A stretch of DNA of 64,000 nucleotides from Phorcus lineatus. Taxonomy: Eukaryota; Mollusca; Gastropoda; Trochida; Trochidae. Of this stretch, positions 24,001-45,800 are shown piece by piece; position 1 is the first letter of the stretch, and the number at the start of each line of letters is the position of its first letter. The stretch lies in assembly GCA_921293015.1 (NCBI GenBank), contig OV121090.1:310001-374000 (forward strand), given 5' to 3'. The notes beneath the pieces were generated by a model that had not been told where the DNA came from, ran no database searches, and saw nothing but the letters and a program-made list of their open reading frames with translations. The translations under genes were made by a program, and so were the position numbers.

Positions 24001-25702
24001 TTATAGACAATTGATTGTGAGGGCAATGTATTAGAACATCAAAAGAAAAGAATTGCAGGTTAAAATGTAATAGAATGTAATAGGTGATAAAGGAATTATT
24101 GCACCCAACAGTGTGTAATGTGTGTGCAATATGACTTTAAAATTAGTGCAAAAAAATAAATTCACACTTGTTTTGTTTAAGTTTTGCTGGATAAATAATC
24201 TCTATATAACTAAATGTAATCATCTTTAATATAACCTTAACTGATTATACTATATTTTATCTTTCATACCAGAATGTCTGTCTCCATATCTTAGCAATGT
24301 GATGATATTTATTACCATATCTCCTTTGATTATTACCTACCTGCCCTCGTCCAAAAATGTTGAATCTTACATTGCATTATCAGGAGTAATCTTATTCTTA
24401 GAGTGTGAGAAGAAATTTCTACTGTAGCTGATACTGTGATATCAAATACAGAGTTATTTGCAAGGAAAACATTTCTTGTTGCTAGCTTGAGGCTTGATAC
24501 CAACTTACCTCCCTTGAACACCCAGAGATCAATGCTTTCGATACTCATCACCAGGAAACGTTCTACTCCTATTAACATGAAAATGATGAAGAGGGTAATC
24601 TGAGAACATTTTAGACTCCTTCTTCTCTTGCAGCGCTTGTACCTCTGCGTCCCTGGAGCCGTCATATGTGCTGAGAGCTGTCGGCGCAGACGAGGATCTT
24701 GCACACTCCTCAATCCGGTAGGGGAGATAACTCTTGTACACTGTTGATTAACATTATAATTTGTTTCACAAATATCTAAATTTTATTCAAAGTACTCTAA
24801 GGGGTTCAATCGGTGAAAAAATAATGGACTGGAGTTCCGAAATACTAATCTATACACAAGAGGTCTTGTAATGAGGTGATAAACCTTTTGTGTTTTAAAT
24901 TTTGTTGCGATTCTCTGATTTGGTAACTGTTGATATTATTCATAGCCGAATGTGTAGCCTAATGTTTCTGTTGTACCGTTTAAGCTTAAATCAATTAGCG
25001 ATTGGCAATAAGATCAATAGAAACTGGAATAGTACAGATAAAACAAAGACTGTTCCTGCTTCAGGTTTGGAATTGGTCGGTTTACAACAGAGGAGGAAAT
25101 CGACTACACGGCCGACAGATGTATTGAACATGTGACAAGGTTACGAGAAATGAGGTCAGTTAAGAATCAATATTTAAATTCTCAAACTTTTAATTCACTC
25201 ATGAAAATTCGTAACCTAATGATTTTACTCTGTAACCAATTAATATTCGTAAAATGTTCCTTTTTCATTCATGAAGTTGATTGATTGTGCAGCATAATAT
25301 ACACACTAAGCCAAGATGTCTGGATTCATTTGGATCTCTGTACCCGTGACATTACCCAGGTCATGTATAAACATCAGTTATATTTTTGTAGATAATAGTT
25401 TGTAAGCCCTTCTCAACATAATCAATTTCTAATTTGTTTGCTTTGAAATTTGAAAGCACGACAGTGATAGGTTGTTACTTCCTGTGGACAACGAGCTGTA
25501 CGGAATTCTGTCAGACCTTAGCTGAGTAACAACAGGGACAACCCAGTATAAGACTAGGGAGCGTAGCAATACTTTGTTTATAATCAGATCGGCCCTGTAC
25601 AACAAAGATATTTAATTTCTAAAATGTTTGCCTCGCAGTCCGCTGTGGGAGATGGTTCAGGAGGGAGTCGACCTCAAGTCTATCAAGTGGACCCAGCACT
25701 GA
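12098..25702 (+). CDS. NFS1: Cysteine desulfurase, mitochondrial (NFS1)
   Basis: PLP enzyme that takes sulfur from cysteine for iron-sulfur cluster assembly on ISCU and for tRNA thiolation, acting in mitochondria with ISD11. Thirteen coding exons join in frame to 454 residues (the human protein is of similar length): 12098-12200, 12673-12767, 19439-19555, 19918-20055, 20695-20793, 21238-21331, 21652-21786, 22292-22449, 23078-23183, 23780-23861, 24634-24717, 25065-25154, 25639-25702. Exon 1 encodes a basic, Arg-rich leader with no acidic residue in its first 30 positions, as expected for mitochondrial import. Exon 2 ends in [12 protein letters not shown]. Seen further on are GATESNN (residues 123-129), [16 protein letters not shown] with the PLP lysine at 254, and SSGSACTSAS with the catalytic cysteine at 378. 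The protein ends SIKWTQH, as in animal NFS1. Intron 2 (6.7 kb) carries an antisense LINE; introns 1, 8 and 9 carry small transposons. No break was seen. Confidence 0.95.
12230..12437. mobile_element. MITE with GGGCCATTTTTTAATCC trimer, copy in NFS1 intron 1
   Basis: Ends are imperfect inverted repeats (AGAATTAGGAAAG near the left, CTTTCCCAATCCCT at the right) and both carry an adjacent GGTA or TTTAGC motif. In the centre a 27-base unit with GGGCCATTTTTTAATCC is repeated three times (12331-12411). A relative with better ends lies at 41371-41526 in GMP reductase intron 5. No coding potential. Confidence 0.6.
13378..17124 (-). CDS. LINE ORF2: endonuclease and reverse transcriptase
   Basis: One open frame of 1248 residues, similar in length to L1 ORF2. 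The N-terminal apurinic-like endonuclease (about residues 1-240) shows LQETHS with Glu40, [21 protein letters not shown] and SDHSII, the usual metal-binding and catalytic motifs. The reverse transcriptase (about 480-770) shows [20 protein letters not shown], the QGDP motif and QYADDT at about residues 704-709, giving the YADD active site. Near the C terminus is a CCHC-type motif ([18 protein letters not shown]) typical of the L1 clade. It nicks target DNA and copies its own RNA at the nick. No stop or frameshift is seen. The start at 17124 is the first Met of the conserved endonuclease fold. Confidence 0.93.
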   Translation of the reverse strand: MSNLCILSMNARGLQSDSVKRRDVFNLLRKRKSSIIFLQETHSTPENEQPWAAEWGYRCFFSHGTSNSAGTLILIKNNFEYEVHEIISDDSGRFVILDITIEKIRFSITNIYGPNTDSPNFFQNLFLELEQLPGSIIWGGDWNVVQDYHLDTYNIIHRNNSGAFEKINEIKNKLGLVDPWRIFNPNKQQYTWRQRNHIKQSRLDYFLVSEEVMSFVKSASIDISYRSDHSIISLVLTLSPLERGPGYWKFNSSLLYERDYVDTVKQTISDTVSEYKTVGDMDDLENIELSVNDQLFFEILKMNIRTQTISYSIKRKKILEKEEKTLEMQILEMETRFSSLDPDENDDLCLKKEKLEQIRTAKIKGVIFRSKAKWYEEGEKNTEYFMNLEKRNYINKNMSELITQNAVLTKKEDILKESSKFYDKLYTSKHSTAWENDLDFFTNIDIKLTNDKRDFCETKLTFDECARALNNMKNRKSPGSDGFTAEFYKFFWKDIGIILWRSILYSYQTGTLSDFQRQGIITCIPKDSRDRRYLKNWRPISLLNVDYKMASAVIAARLKEVLPDVISETQTGFLKNRFIGENTRILYDLMHYCEHNEITGLLVAIDFEKAFDTVEWDFIDKTLEAFNFGPVLRNWVKLFQKDSCSSVINSGTFSNFFKLGRGCRQGDPVAPYLFVACVELLAIAIRRNNDIKGITIKGKEYLMFQYADDTNFTLDGSEKGLSELIYVIKKFATVSGLNLNCDKTIAVWFGSKKNSNEQLCPHIPLRWSKEPFKILGITFSTDLNEIISLNFEQQFSKIRKILFSWSNRSLTLRGRITIIKSQIIPLFTHLFIALPNPSKHFFKRLNSILFKFVWGGKRDKIKRNMLINDYAKGGLKMIEIISFCNYMKIKWIKRLFKGNGLWQYLAFESLSQYGNIDLFNFQRERLQLYAKNITNCFWKDVVTCFTCVMKNEITTFDEFESLPILNFIPFTDMTLFISWYRDGLRRIRDIISLNGDVKTFRTLKGEFNLQHTYLHYFRFLKYIPKKYFNLNKATAHFDRGVNTHYTILKQICISNDDKFVYSQLCANKALTLDNLQMKWESKLNITLPENYLPDCFAAINLTTIENKARNFQFKFIHRIVSTRSFLFKVGICQDNNCTFCGREIETLEHLFYSCEKTKNLISKLESWYLSKTRTSLDIDITKFLLGDPKANVLINHIYIITKEYINKTRFTSSALNFNNLMQCIKYHLEKYIYSEEDPKFKQKWSCIF
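17128..17864 (-). other. Inter-ORF spacer of the LINE
   Basis: About 740 bases separate ORF1 from ORF2, much longer than the few bases to about 60 usual in L1 elements. It includes a GAGACA hexamer run (17201-17254) and an A-rich patch (17675-17760). The open frames in it are low-complexity and not conserved-looking. Confidence 0.7.
17201..17254. repeat. GAGACA hexamer microsatellite
   Basis: About eight near-perfect copies of AGAGAC/GACAGA on the plus strand (TCTCTG on the LINE sense strand), inside the LINE spacer. Confidence 0.9.
17865..18647 (-). CDS. LINE ORF1: L1-type coiled-coil RNA-binding protein
   Basis: 260 residues from the Met at 18647 ([12 protein letters not shown]); an upstream in-frame Met at 18680 would add eleven. 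Residues about 10-130 are charged with heptad-like spacing, including a Glu/Lys-rich stretch, and are predicted here as a coiled coil. Residues about 135-225 hold [14 protein letters not shown] followed by a conserved IVAIHRID block, the RRM-like part of L1 ORF1 proteins, and a small C-terminal domain follows. In L1 this protein trimerises, binds the element RNA and acts as a nucleic-acid chaperone. The frame is intact. Confidence 0.82.
   Translation of the reverse strand: MPPKQKPDLSELNAEIQDLRNMILEMPTKEDMKELVISAVNESIQSLMDSLKAEIVHAVITETGIDEVKSDILTLHNENEMLRKDIETKQAKIDNFEQKFSEIEKRANEAFKQSNQNEQFSRKNNIKLFNVPQSDGEDLKRKFKDLMKKADFEVDFGEIVAIHRIDHANKSIVKPVLIKFASAEAKSKVIRFRKQIREKSDARLADDVTKTNVSLINRLKSHDRIENAWYFNGRVYGSTRNGKRYKFQPCDDISAVISRR
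18968..19438. other. Rest of NFS1 intron 2
   Basis: AT-rich sequence between the right target duplication of the LINE and exon 3. Nothing else is recognised. Confidence 0.6.
22563..23025 (+). mobile_element. CRE-bearing foldback element, copy A, in NFS1 intron 8
   Basis: This segment is repeated, inverted and more diverged, at 44545-45085. Its right half (22867-23013) is a long imperfect palindrome: AGAATCTCACC, a block with CTGATATCAAATATATCAACA, and their inverted copies around a centre near 22940. Its left half has a perfect 14-bp stem, GGAGATATCGCTTG at 22599-22612 pairing with 22621-22634 over an 8-base loop. Between them is a cluster of TGACRTCA-type motifs. No protein is encoded. Confidence 0.8.
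22691..22779. promoter_or_regulatory. Cluster of five CRE-like motifs
   Basis: One perfect palindromic CRE, TGACGTCA at 22739-22746, one GACGTCA at 22757-22763, and TGACATCA at 22691, 22723 and 22772, all within 90 bases. CREB/ATF factors bind this core. Because the cluster sits in a repeat element, function in NFS1 regulation is only a possibility. Confidence 0.45.
23551..23745. mobile_element. MITE with CAGGCCCG ends in NFS1 intron 9
   Basis: Left end CAGGCCCGCAGGTA and right end TACTACGGGCCTG are inverted repeats; TATAA lies directly outside each end. The interior holds a C homopolymer (about 23666-23684) and a second C run. About 195 bases, with no ORF. End structure again is CAGG...CCTG. 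Confidence 0.65.
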
Positions 25703-26199
25703 GAGGGAGAGAGAAAGAGAGAGCCGATTGGACACACCAACACTCACACGAACAAAGTCTCCAATGGAGGTCACAGGCTCCAAAATACAAGACTGAAGTA
25801 CTTGAAGTGTTGGGACCGGATTTGTTCCCAATACTCCAGCTAGAAGGAAGTTTAATGAATTCATTCCGAATTAGTCCTAATTGTACTTTGTTAGCCTACA
25901 AGTTATTTTGATGTCTCGTCAAATTTCAAATACTCAAGTACAAGAACTCAGTGAAGAGAGGAGTCGAGACGAAGGATAACCTTATTATCTATAATACAGG
26001 AAGACACAACGGCCTGCTGGTAAAGTCTCAAGGAACCACGAATCATGATCGTCCAGAAATGTTTGAACCACAGAGAAGAGCTGTGATTTATCGTTGTGTT
26101 TTATTTTATGAATGCTGAATCCTTCAAACCAATGCTTCACTGTAGCTTCAGTTCAATATGTTACGGAGATCCTTGCATTGATATGTAAAATATATGTGG

Positions 26200-26205
26200 A
26201 ATAAA
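26200..26205 (+). terminator. Poly(A) signal candidate 1 for NFS1
   Basis: AATAAA, about 500 bases after the NFS1 stop codon. Confidence 0.5.
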
Positions 26206-26930
26206 CAACAGTACAAGACTACTGAATTGTCCATAAGTGTGAAAGTATCAAAAGAACTATGATAAATTTTCAACATAAAAAGCTGATGTCTTAATCTCTT
26301 CCGATGAATATCTGGGTATTTTCTGATATATGTCTATTTATAATATATATGTTTGTTAAGTTGTTGAAGACATGTCCAATAGTGATCTCCTGTCTATCTA
26401 TTACTTTGAAACCGATTTGCTTTCTGAGTGTTCGATAGGGTTACTTTTGGAGGGTTTAATCTCTACTTGTAAAATCAACTAAAGCAAAAAAAAGGGTGTG
26501 TCACAATTCATTTTCAGTTTATCAAAAAAATCATTCTCATTGAAAGCAATCCTCTTCAATTAAGTTTAAGGTTTCAAGTTTTCAATTTTAATGTTTATCA
26601 AGGACAAAGGCTGAAAGTAATTCCGTAATTTCAAGAATTATTGTTTGTATCTGGCAAGGGAATCTTCAATGGAAGGTTTTGTGTTTTTTCAATCTATAGA
26701 TCTATAAGGATCTTCTTGTATACATATGTCCTCACTGTGTAAAGATATTACAGTACGTGTCACATGATGATTTGCTGCCCATGAAGAGATTTTACAATAG
26801 AGTACGAGACGCTGGGTGATGAGAATGATGTGTTGTTTGCAAGTGAGTGAAGTGTTATGGAATGATGCTGAGTAGATTAGATATTTATGTACAGGTATAT
26901 TTGATCTTGGTCAAGATTGCTATATATTAA

Positions 26931-26936
26931 AATAAA
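26931..26936 (+). terminator. Poly(A) signal candidate 2 for NFS1
   Basis: AATAAA, about 1.2 kb after the stop codon, followed by an AT-rich stretch. Confidence 0.45.
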
Positions 26937-27573
26937 ATTTAAAACATGAAAATTTTGACTTTTCTTAAAGAAGCCAACTATCCTATGTCTTGCATGTTGT
27001 ACACATGTTGCATTTATGATTAAACCGTTTCTAAATATTGTTTGCATCTCTTTTAATTATGGATATCATCTCAGTGAATATATATTATAGTAGGAAAATG
27101 AGAAGAAATGTTATTGTCTGCACTTAATCACCACAAATCTCTTGACGAAGAGAGCATAATTTCAGTTAAGCCTTTAAAAAAGCAAAAATAAAGCATGGGA
27201 ACAGAACCCCAAGGAGGTACAAGTCTGTTTCCAACGGATACAACTAAGTCTAAAACACATGTATCAACATACAAGACTAAAATCTTTATAATATCAACCA
27301 TTACATGACACTACACAGACCTGGATGTCGTCTGTAGGCCAGAGCCTGAAATAACATAGAAGCCTTAGCAAGTCTATAAAAAGACTTTAAAGCTAGATTT
27401 CAGGGTCCGTAAAATTCCACGAGCTCACAGCCCATATATATCAGCTGTCATTAGTACATGAGGAGTGGGGGCAAGGAATGGCAGCAGCCTGCCACCTTAA
27501 CCCCCCACTGCATAGTTATACCCCCCTTGACCTCATGGTCCTCAACATGTGGTGTTACATTACCTAAACATTT

Positions 27574-27804
27574 GTGATACATTTTACATTTTATGTGATA
27601 GAATTTCAAGTTAATCAGAAAACTCCAATGGACATGATAAATTCTTATTTTTGTCGAAAAGATGTACTCTTTTGTTCACCTACAGGTAGTGGAGAAGCAT
27701 TAACCTTTGAACTATCTCCAATACTTTTTAACGAACATGGTAAAAAAAAAATTGTTATTTTAACTGTTGATTCTCCCTTCTTCACTTATGAAACACCAAA
27801 CTGA
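27574..27804 (+). pseudogene. Fragment of a RecQ/DEAD-like helicase, decayed
   Basis: A 76-codon frame contains KDVLFCSPTGSGEALTFELSPIL, which follows the layout of the helicase Q/motif I region (KDV...PTGSGKS...FQ..P) with the essential Walker A lysine replaced by Glu (GSGE for GSGK). It stops soon after. No further helicase motifs follow in any frame. It looks like a relic of a gene or of a helicase-bearing transposon, not a working protein. The match is by motif only. Confidence 0.45.
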
Positions 27805-29857
27805 GAAATGTTTGTCCAACTTAAAAGAGCCATTCTGTGACTTTAATAACATATTATTTACCTTTTGTCATATATGTGGTGATATAAAATCAAAACATCT
27901 TAATTTTACATGTCCAAAAGGCATTTATATGACAAATACTGGTTTTCCATAAAAATCTAAAATCAGCCTTATAAATGCACAGACGTGTAGATATCAGGTC
28001 CAATATACATGGATACAAACGCTATCAACTCCTAACTGCTCTCCTGGCTGTTTTAGATAAGTCTCCCAAATTATGTTTGACCATTTGACGCGCACCACTG
28101 GCCTGTTTTCGATCATAATTGCGACCTTCTATACATATTGTCACTGTAAAAAAATCAATAAGCTTTAAAATGTGTCTTTTTGGTCGATACTTCGCGATCA
28201 AATGACACTATTGATTAAGTTTGGCATATATTACTCCAACAACTCACGGAGTGGCTCTTTAAAGCAGTCTACTTGACATTGAGTGTATAGTATAAAGGAA
28301 ACCTTGTTGTGTCAAGAGAGTGATACAATGAAATGAAAGTCTTTCTATAAAACCATCAAGACTTATGTCTCACGTGAACATTTCTTACACACTGTATGTG
28401 TCGAGCATTCCCTCAAAGTAGAAAGAAGAAGGATATTTTCTATCAATTGACAATTTTAATCTACGGGTGGAATCAACAATACATTCACCACAAATGACAC
28501 ATATGGATCTTTTTGTCTTTGGAGAAACGTTCACTAAATAAGAGGTTTTTAGGCATTTTCAAAATATTCAACTGTTCTGCCATTTGAAAGAATACTAACT
28601 GTCCAGCTATCTTCAACCCATGCTGTGGTCTCTGTGACCATCTAAAAATAGATTTTAAGCCTTTACCCAGTCAACTGATGCCAGATAGCCGTGAAGCATA
28701 AATATTGTTGACATGTCCACTAAAGTTAATTGATGATAAGATATTTACAACATGAAGTGAGATGCTTGAAATTCCAAGGACCTGCCCATTTCTTTAGACT
28801 CTGAAAATGAAGAAATTTCAGTCTCCTTTTCATTTCATTTACAATTAGTTTTTAAATTTTTGATTAATTGATGCATTTTTCATTTCAGAGTCTAATTGTT
28901 AGACTAACCTGGATGTAGCAGTTTTCTACACTTTGTATACAGTTTGAAGTATCAGAATAATTTTTGTTCAAATCCATATTTTTTAATTTTTTTAGATATA
29001 TCACAAAATGGCTTGTGATACTGAACTTAACCTTTGATTAATTAGTTAATTGAAAAAAATCCAAACTGATTGGTTGTTTTACTGCATTATAGATGGAAAT
29101 TGGTAGTTTTGAAACATCCAATATTGGATATTTTCAGAAGTTTGTACCAATAGGTATTATAATCTTTCTGTTTCACAATATACAGATATATTGATAATAC
29201 TGCACACCCTCAAGAAGCGATCTACTTTCCATTGTTCACTTGCTGTTTTGTACTCCATGCAAGAATTTTAGTCCTGATGCAGCTACTAAGCGTTTGGGGA
29301 GACCGTACACTCACTTTTCAATTTGTGATCTGGATGTAGGTACCAATTTCAACAGCTGGTTGGTTTGAATGCATGTTGCTGAAGATCTATCAGAATGCAA
29401 CAGAATAAGGAGCCGAGTTAAAAGATTGTTGGTTTCTACTTGGATTTGAACCTTGGCTTATGGATCAATTTAGGCATGCCAACCACTCCACCAAATGAGT
29501 TGTCAGCAAGACATATTGCATGATTATTAGATAATGATAGTGATATTGATAATGGTAACAAGCAGCTGACATGGTGGAGCAATATCCCCTGCAAATGTCA
29601 AAATGTTTTTAGGTATTATTTTTTTATCAATTAAAGCTCCATCATAAATTCCTATACAACTTTTGTCTTAACACAAAAGTCAAATTCTGACAATAAATCC
29701 TATGTATTGTGGATGAAGTTCCATTAATTAAAACATTAATAAATGTTATGAGTTTATAGATACAGAGATATTGTTATTTCTTGCTCAAACGCTTTGAACT
29801 AAAACGCAAAATATTTAATGTAAAAATGAAAAAATAATAAGTAAATATATAGTGGAT

Positions 29858-30005
29858 ATTTGACATTTCTCTTCGAATATAATTGATATCTCATCGAGTG
29901 AAGTAGAAATTTATAGTTTCACCAGTGGCGTAGCCACCAGTGTAAATATATGATTTTATACTTTACGAGTAAGATATTCATGGTATTCGACGAGAAATGT
30001 CAAAT
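29858..30005. mobile_element. Foldback MITE 400 bases upstream of the GMP reductase ATG
   Basis: Whole-length inverted repeat of 148 bases. The left end ATTTGACATTTCTCTTCGAATA is mirrored at the right by TATTCGACGAGAAATGTCAAAT with one mismatch in the outer 20. The centre, near 29931, is itself a near palindrome, ACCAGTGGCGTAGCCACCAG. No target duplication was clear. Confidence 0.75.
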
Positions 30006-30400
30006 GTTCTATTTATTATGTTTCCAAAAACCCCGTAAATGACCCTAACTATATGAACGGTGAAGCTAAAACGCTTTGCTTGCGCGGCTGGAATTTTTTC
30101 TGGTACTTTTAAATCAGATCTGTTTCGATATATTATGTCATCATTGAATAACTCATCATATTATCTCAGCGGGCACCGGCTTTTCTCATCTTATTTATCT
30201 CCCCTTGTGAGCTCTCTCAGTTGCAAACTCATTACAGCGACCTTAGCAACGAGTACCTACGGTAAGGTGATATCGAGAGTTCTAGCGAAGGTAAGGACAT
30301 CCTTCTTCCGGATTTGGTACCGGCTGAGCACGCGTGATATTGGCTTCTGCATAAGTGACTGTCGTTGGCTGAATCAGTTTTCTTCTTGCTTGGAATCAAA

Positions 30401-43140
<12,740 letters not shown>

Positions 43141-43925
43141 TTGTCAGTCAAGCAGTATATACATACTCACTAAAATTGTTACAGACCATCCAAATATTCA
43201 TTATTTAAGCATCTTCTTGACCATGATTTGAATTTTGAAATGTCTCAACATTGAAAATAAGGGTGGTCCTAAATTATTTTGTTGAGTATAATCATACTTG
43301 AGTTGTCTCCTTTGTCTCATGATCAAATTGTGAAATGTGCCCCTTGAATGTCGTCATGTGTATCGATCCCTTCCGAGGATCTAAATAGAGTGATACTTAT
43401 ATGTAACATGTAGAAGATAAGATCATTAATCCTGTCTAAGATGTTAACATTTCTTCAAGAAAGGTTACTCAATTAGATTTTTATATGATCTGTCTGATTA
43501 TTTCTCTGAACAAATGTGAATTATGATGATACGTTTATCATCTTCTATTTTGTAAATGGCAAGTGTTTAGATATATTTTCTTCAGGATAATTATTTCGTG
43601 GTAAGATAACGACAATTGACCTGAAGGCGCTCTTCTCGTTGTTAAACTATTCAGAGATAGCTGTGTTGTGTTGTTGGTGTTGTTGGTGTTGCTGCTGAGG
43701 TTTGATAATATTTACCTAAAGTACATATTGGTTACCATGGTAACATAGCATTCCCACTGTACGTCTGTCATAGAACCAGTGTCCAGTATTATCCATCTTT
43801 GACAAGAATTTCACGATCTGCTCCCCTCACCTTTTAACTTGTTAGATATTTATGATAGTCATTTATCTGAAGCAGATAATGGGAAACTATGGCATTTTGA
43901 TCAATGTTTAGTTATTGTTATGGAA

Positions 43926-43931
43926 AATAAA
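43926..43931 (+). terminator. Poly(A) signal of GMPR
   Basis: AATAAA, 786 bases after the GMPR stop, followed by a TTGTTG-rich stretch. The sequence from 43141 to here reads as its 3' UTR. Confidence 0.6.
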
Positions 43932-44544
43932 AACAATTATTGTTGAAATGTTAAATAGCTCATTATTTAAAATTTGTCTATCATGCATGTGTGTACAGGG
44001 TTCCAGATAATTATTTTGACCTCAAAATAAAAAGTGAGAAGTAAAATTACCAAATGAAAAAAAATAGTAGTATTTCAAGGTATTGCTTTCATTATCTTTA
44101 CATTTGTTCAAAAGGCTTACAACTAACAAATCTCAGAAAGAAAAATAACATATCATAATTATTTGAAAATGTCAATAAGATTATAACTTGTTTATTTCAA
44201 CAGAATGTTTCCTCATCAAAATCAAATCTTTATGTTTTACTTGATGCATAATACAAAGTTTGTAGTACATCTAAAGAAGTCACATTATACAACGAAAAAT
44301 CTGAAGAAAATCCCTCACGTTGTTGACTTTCTTCCCTCGATATTTAAGATAAAAACCAAACTTATGTTATAGGTGTGGAGATCATTTAGAGGGATCGTAA
44401 GGAATACATCTTAAACTGGTAAACTGTCCCTGCACATCTTCATTGTTACAAGAAATAAAATCACAATAGGCAAGTTTATATAACAGCATCTGGGGGTAAA
44501 ACCAACCAAAAATGCACACAATGCACACAAAGATACAATATGTA

Positions 44545-45085
44545 TATAGTCAATCTCACCAAAGTGTCATCTGATATCAAATATATCCACACTCTTTTTT
44601 TTTATCTTTTTTTTATTTGTTTCCATAATTAATTACAGTCAGACATTAAATGCACATGAACACACAGGGTCCAATAACACATTGATATCAAGCTTTGGGT
44701 AAAGTACAATTTCCACACTCTTTAATAAAAGTTTCAAATATCCAAGTCTTTTACTTTTATCAACGAGTGTTCATACATTTGATGTCAGAAGGCACGAGAG
44801 TGATATTCTATTTATCATTCAAAATCATTTTTCATTTCGATTCCGTGAAAAAGTGTTTCTGAACACCACATTACTGTAAGACTCCCAGTGCAGGGATGTC
44901 TTAGATGTCGTCATGTTTATGAAATCATAGTATTGTTATGTCATTACTTGATGATGTAAAAAATTGTGATTAACAGGTTAATGTTAAATATCTACTGTCA
45001 AAACGATATCTCCTAGGATATAATGCTTGACCTTCAGGTAACTCCTGTCGACCACAGTTTTAGATGATAAAAGTTCTTACCTATT
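44545..45085 (-). mobile_element. CRE-bearing foldback element, copy B
   Basis: Inverted relative of 22563-23025. Shared blocks on the minus strand are TTTTATCATC, CTAGGAGATATCG, ACATCATCAAGTAATGACAT, GGGAGTCTTA, GATAAATAGAAT and CACTCGTTGATAAAAGTAAAA. The perfect CRE of copy A is lost here. One arm of its palindrome is split by an insertion at 44598-44712. Confidence 0.75.
44598..44712 (-). mobile_element. Short retroposon inserted in foldback copy B
   Basis: 115 bases that begin with a T-rich stretch (the tail on the minus strand) and are flanked by an 11-base direct repeat, CCACACTCTTT, at 44587-44597 and 44713-44723. The repaired site reads CTCTTT then AATAAAAG, again the TTT/AA pattern of L1-type endonucleases. 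It is probably a 5'-truncated SINE or LINE tail; I cannot assign a family. Confidence 0.7.
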
Positions 45086-45396
45086 GTTTTAGAGCAGGGT
45101 AGACAGATTTCCTGACCCCGCCGTCTCTCTCCCCACCCCTTGTCTTGAGCTGTTGATACTATACTCCATTTGCCCTAACCTCGATCACCGACCCTTCAAA
45201 CTTATGCTTAATTTAAGAACACAAAAAGCACAAATGTCTTGACTGTGTGTTGTAAAATGATATATAAAAATATGTTTAAAGGTTGATATCGAGTATTCTT
45301 TGTTCAGCAAACTTTGAATAAATAATGTATAAAATATAAAAGTTTTTACCTTTCACTTTCTCCATTTAGAGCAGAATTCCTTTTGATCTTTTGTGA

Positions 45397-45530
45397 CTAA
45401 AGTTCTGTGCTATCGTCTTCACGCAGCTTCTTTGAGCTGGTTTCACTTGAAGTCTCAGCAGACGTCTTTCTTGTTGTATCTTCTTCCCCGCCTCCCTCCA
45501 TCATCTGACATACGATATACTCATGTGTTT
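45397..45530 (-). CDS. Candidate terminal exon, unidentified
   Basis: On the minus strand an acceptor (CTGTATAG) precedes a 44-codon frame in phase 1 that reads THEYIVCQMMEGGG, then a Ser/Thr/Glu-rich stretch, and ends SKKLREDDSTEL and a stop at 45397. The composition looks like a natural charged C terminus. I found no upstream exon with a matching phase, no clear poly(A) signal, and it lies inside a repeat-rich element, so it may be chance. Confidence 0.2.
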
Positions 45531-45532
45531 CT

Positions 45533-45800
45533 ATACAGGTTGCCATAAAGTAGTCTACTATTTAAGATGTGAAGATCAGACATGTAGAAATGTTTTGACA
45601 ACTCGCATTTATCCATGTATCAGACTGAATCTTCCATGCATATGTTATATGTATCTTCTCCATCATTTGAAATACAGGTTGCCATAAAGTAGTCTACCAT
45701 TTAAGATGTGAAGATCAGACATGTAGAAATGAAACTTTGTTTTGATAAGTCTTATTTATGCATGTATCTGACTCCGTGCATATTTTACGCAGATACGCAT
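45533..45800. repeat. 139-bp direct duplication
   Basis: ATACAGGTTGCCATAAAG and the next 45 bases, ending ACATGTAGAAATG, occur at 45533 and again at 45672. Confidence 0.85.

Larger units (their letters stand above)
25703..26936 (+). other. NFS1 3' UTR and flank
   Basis: No coding signal follows the stop codon at 25700-25702. Two plus-strand poly(A) signals bound the likely 3' UTR. Short open frames at 25624-25911 are shadows over the last exon. Confidence 0.6.
26937..30400. other. Intergenic region between NFS1 and GMP reductase
   Basis: Contains a helicase-like relic (27574-27804), a foldback element (29858-30005) and, nearest the next gene, about 390 bases that should hold the GMP reductase promoter and 5' UTR. 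Nothing else is recognised in the remaining AT-rich sequence. Confidence 0.6.
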
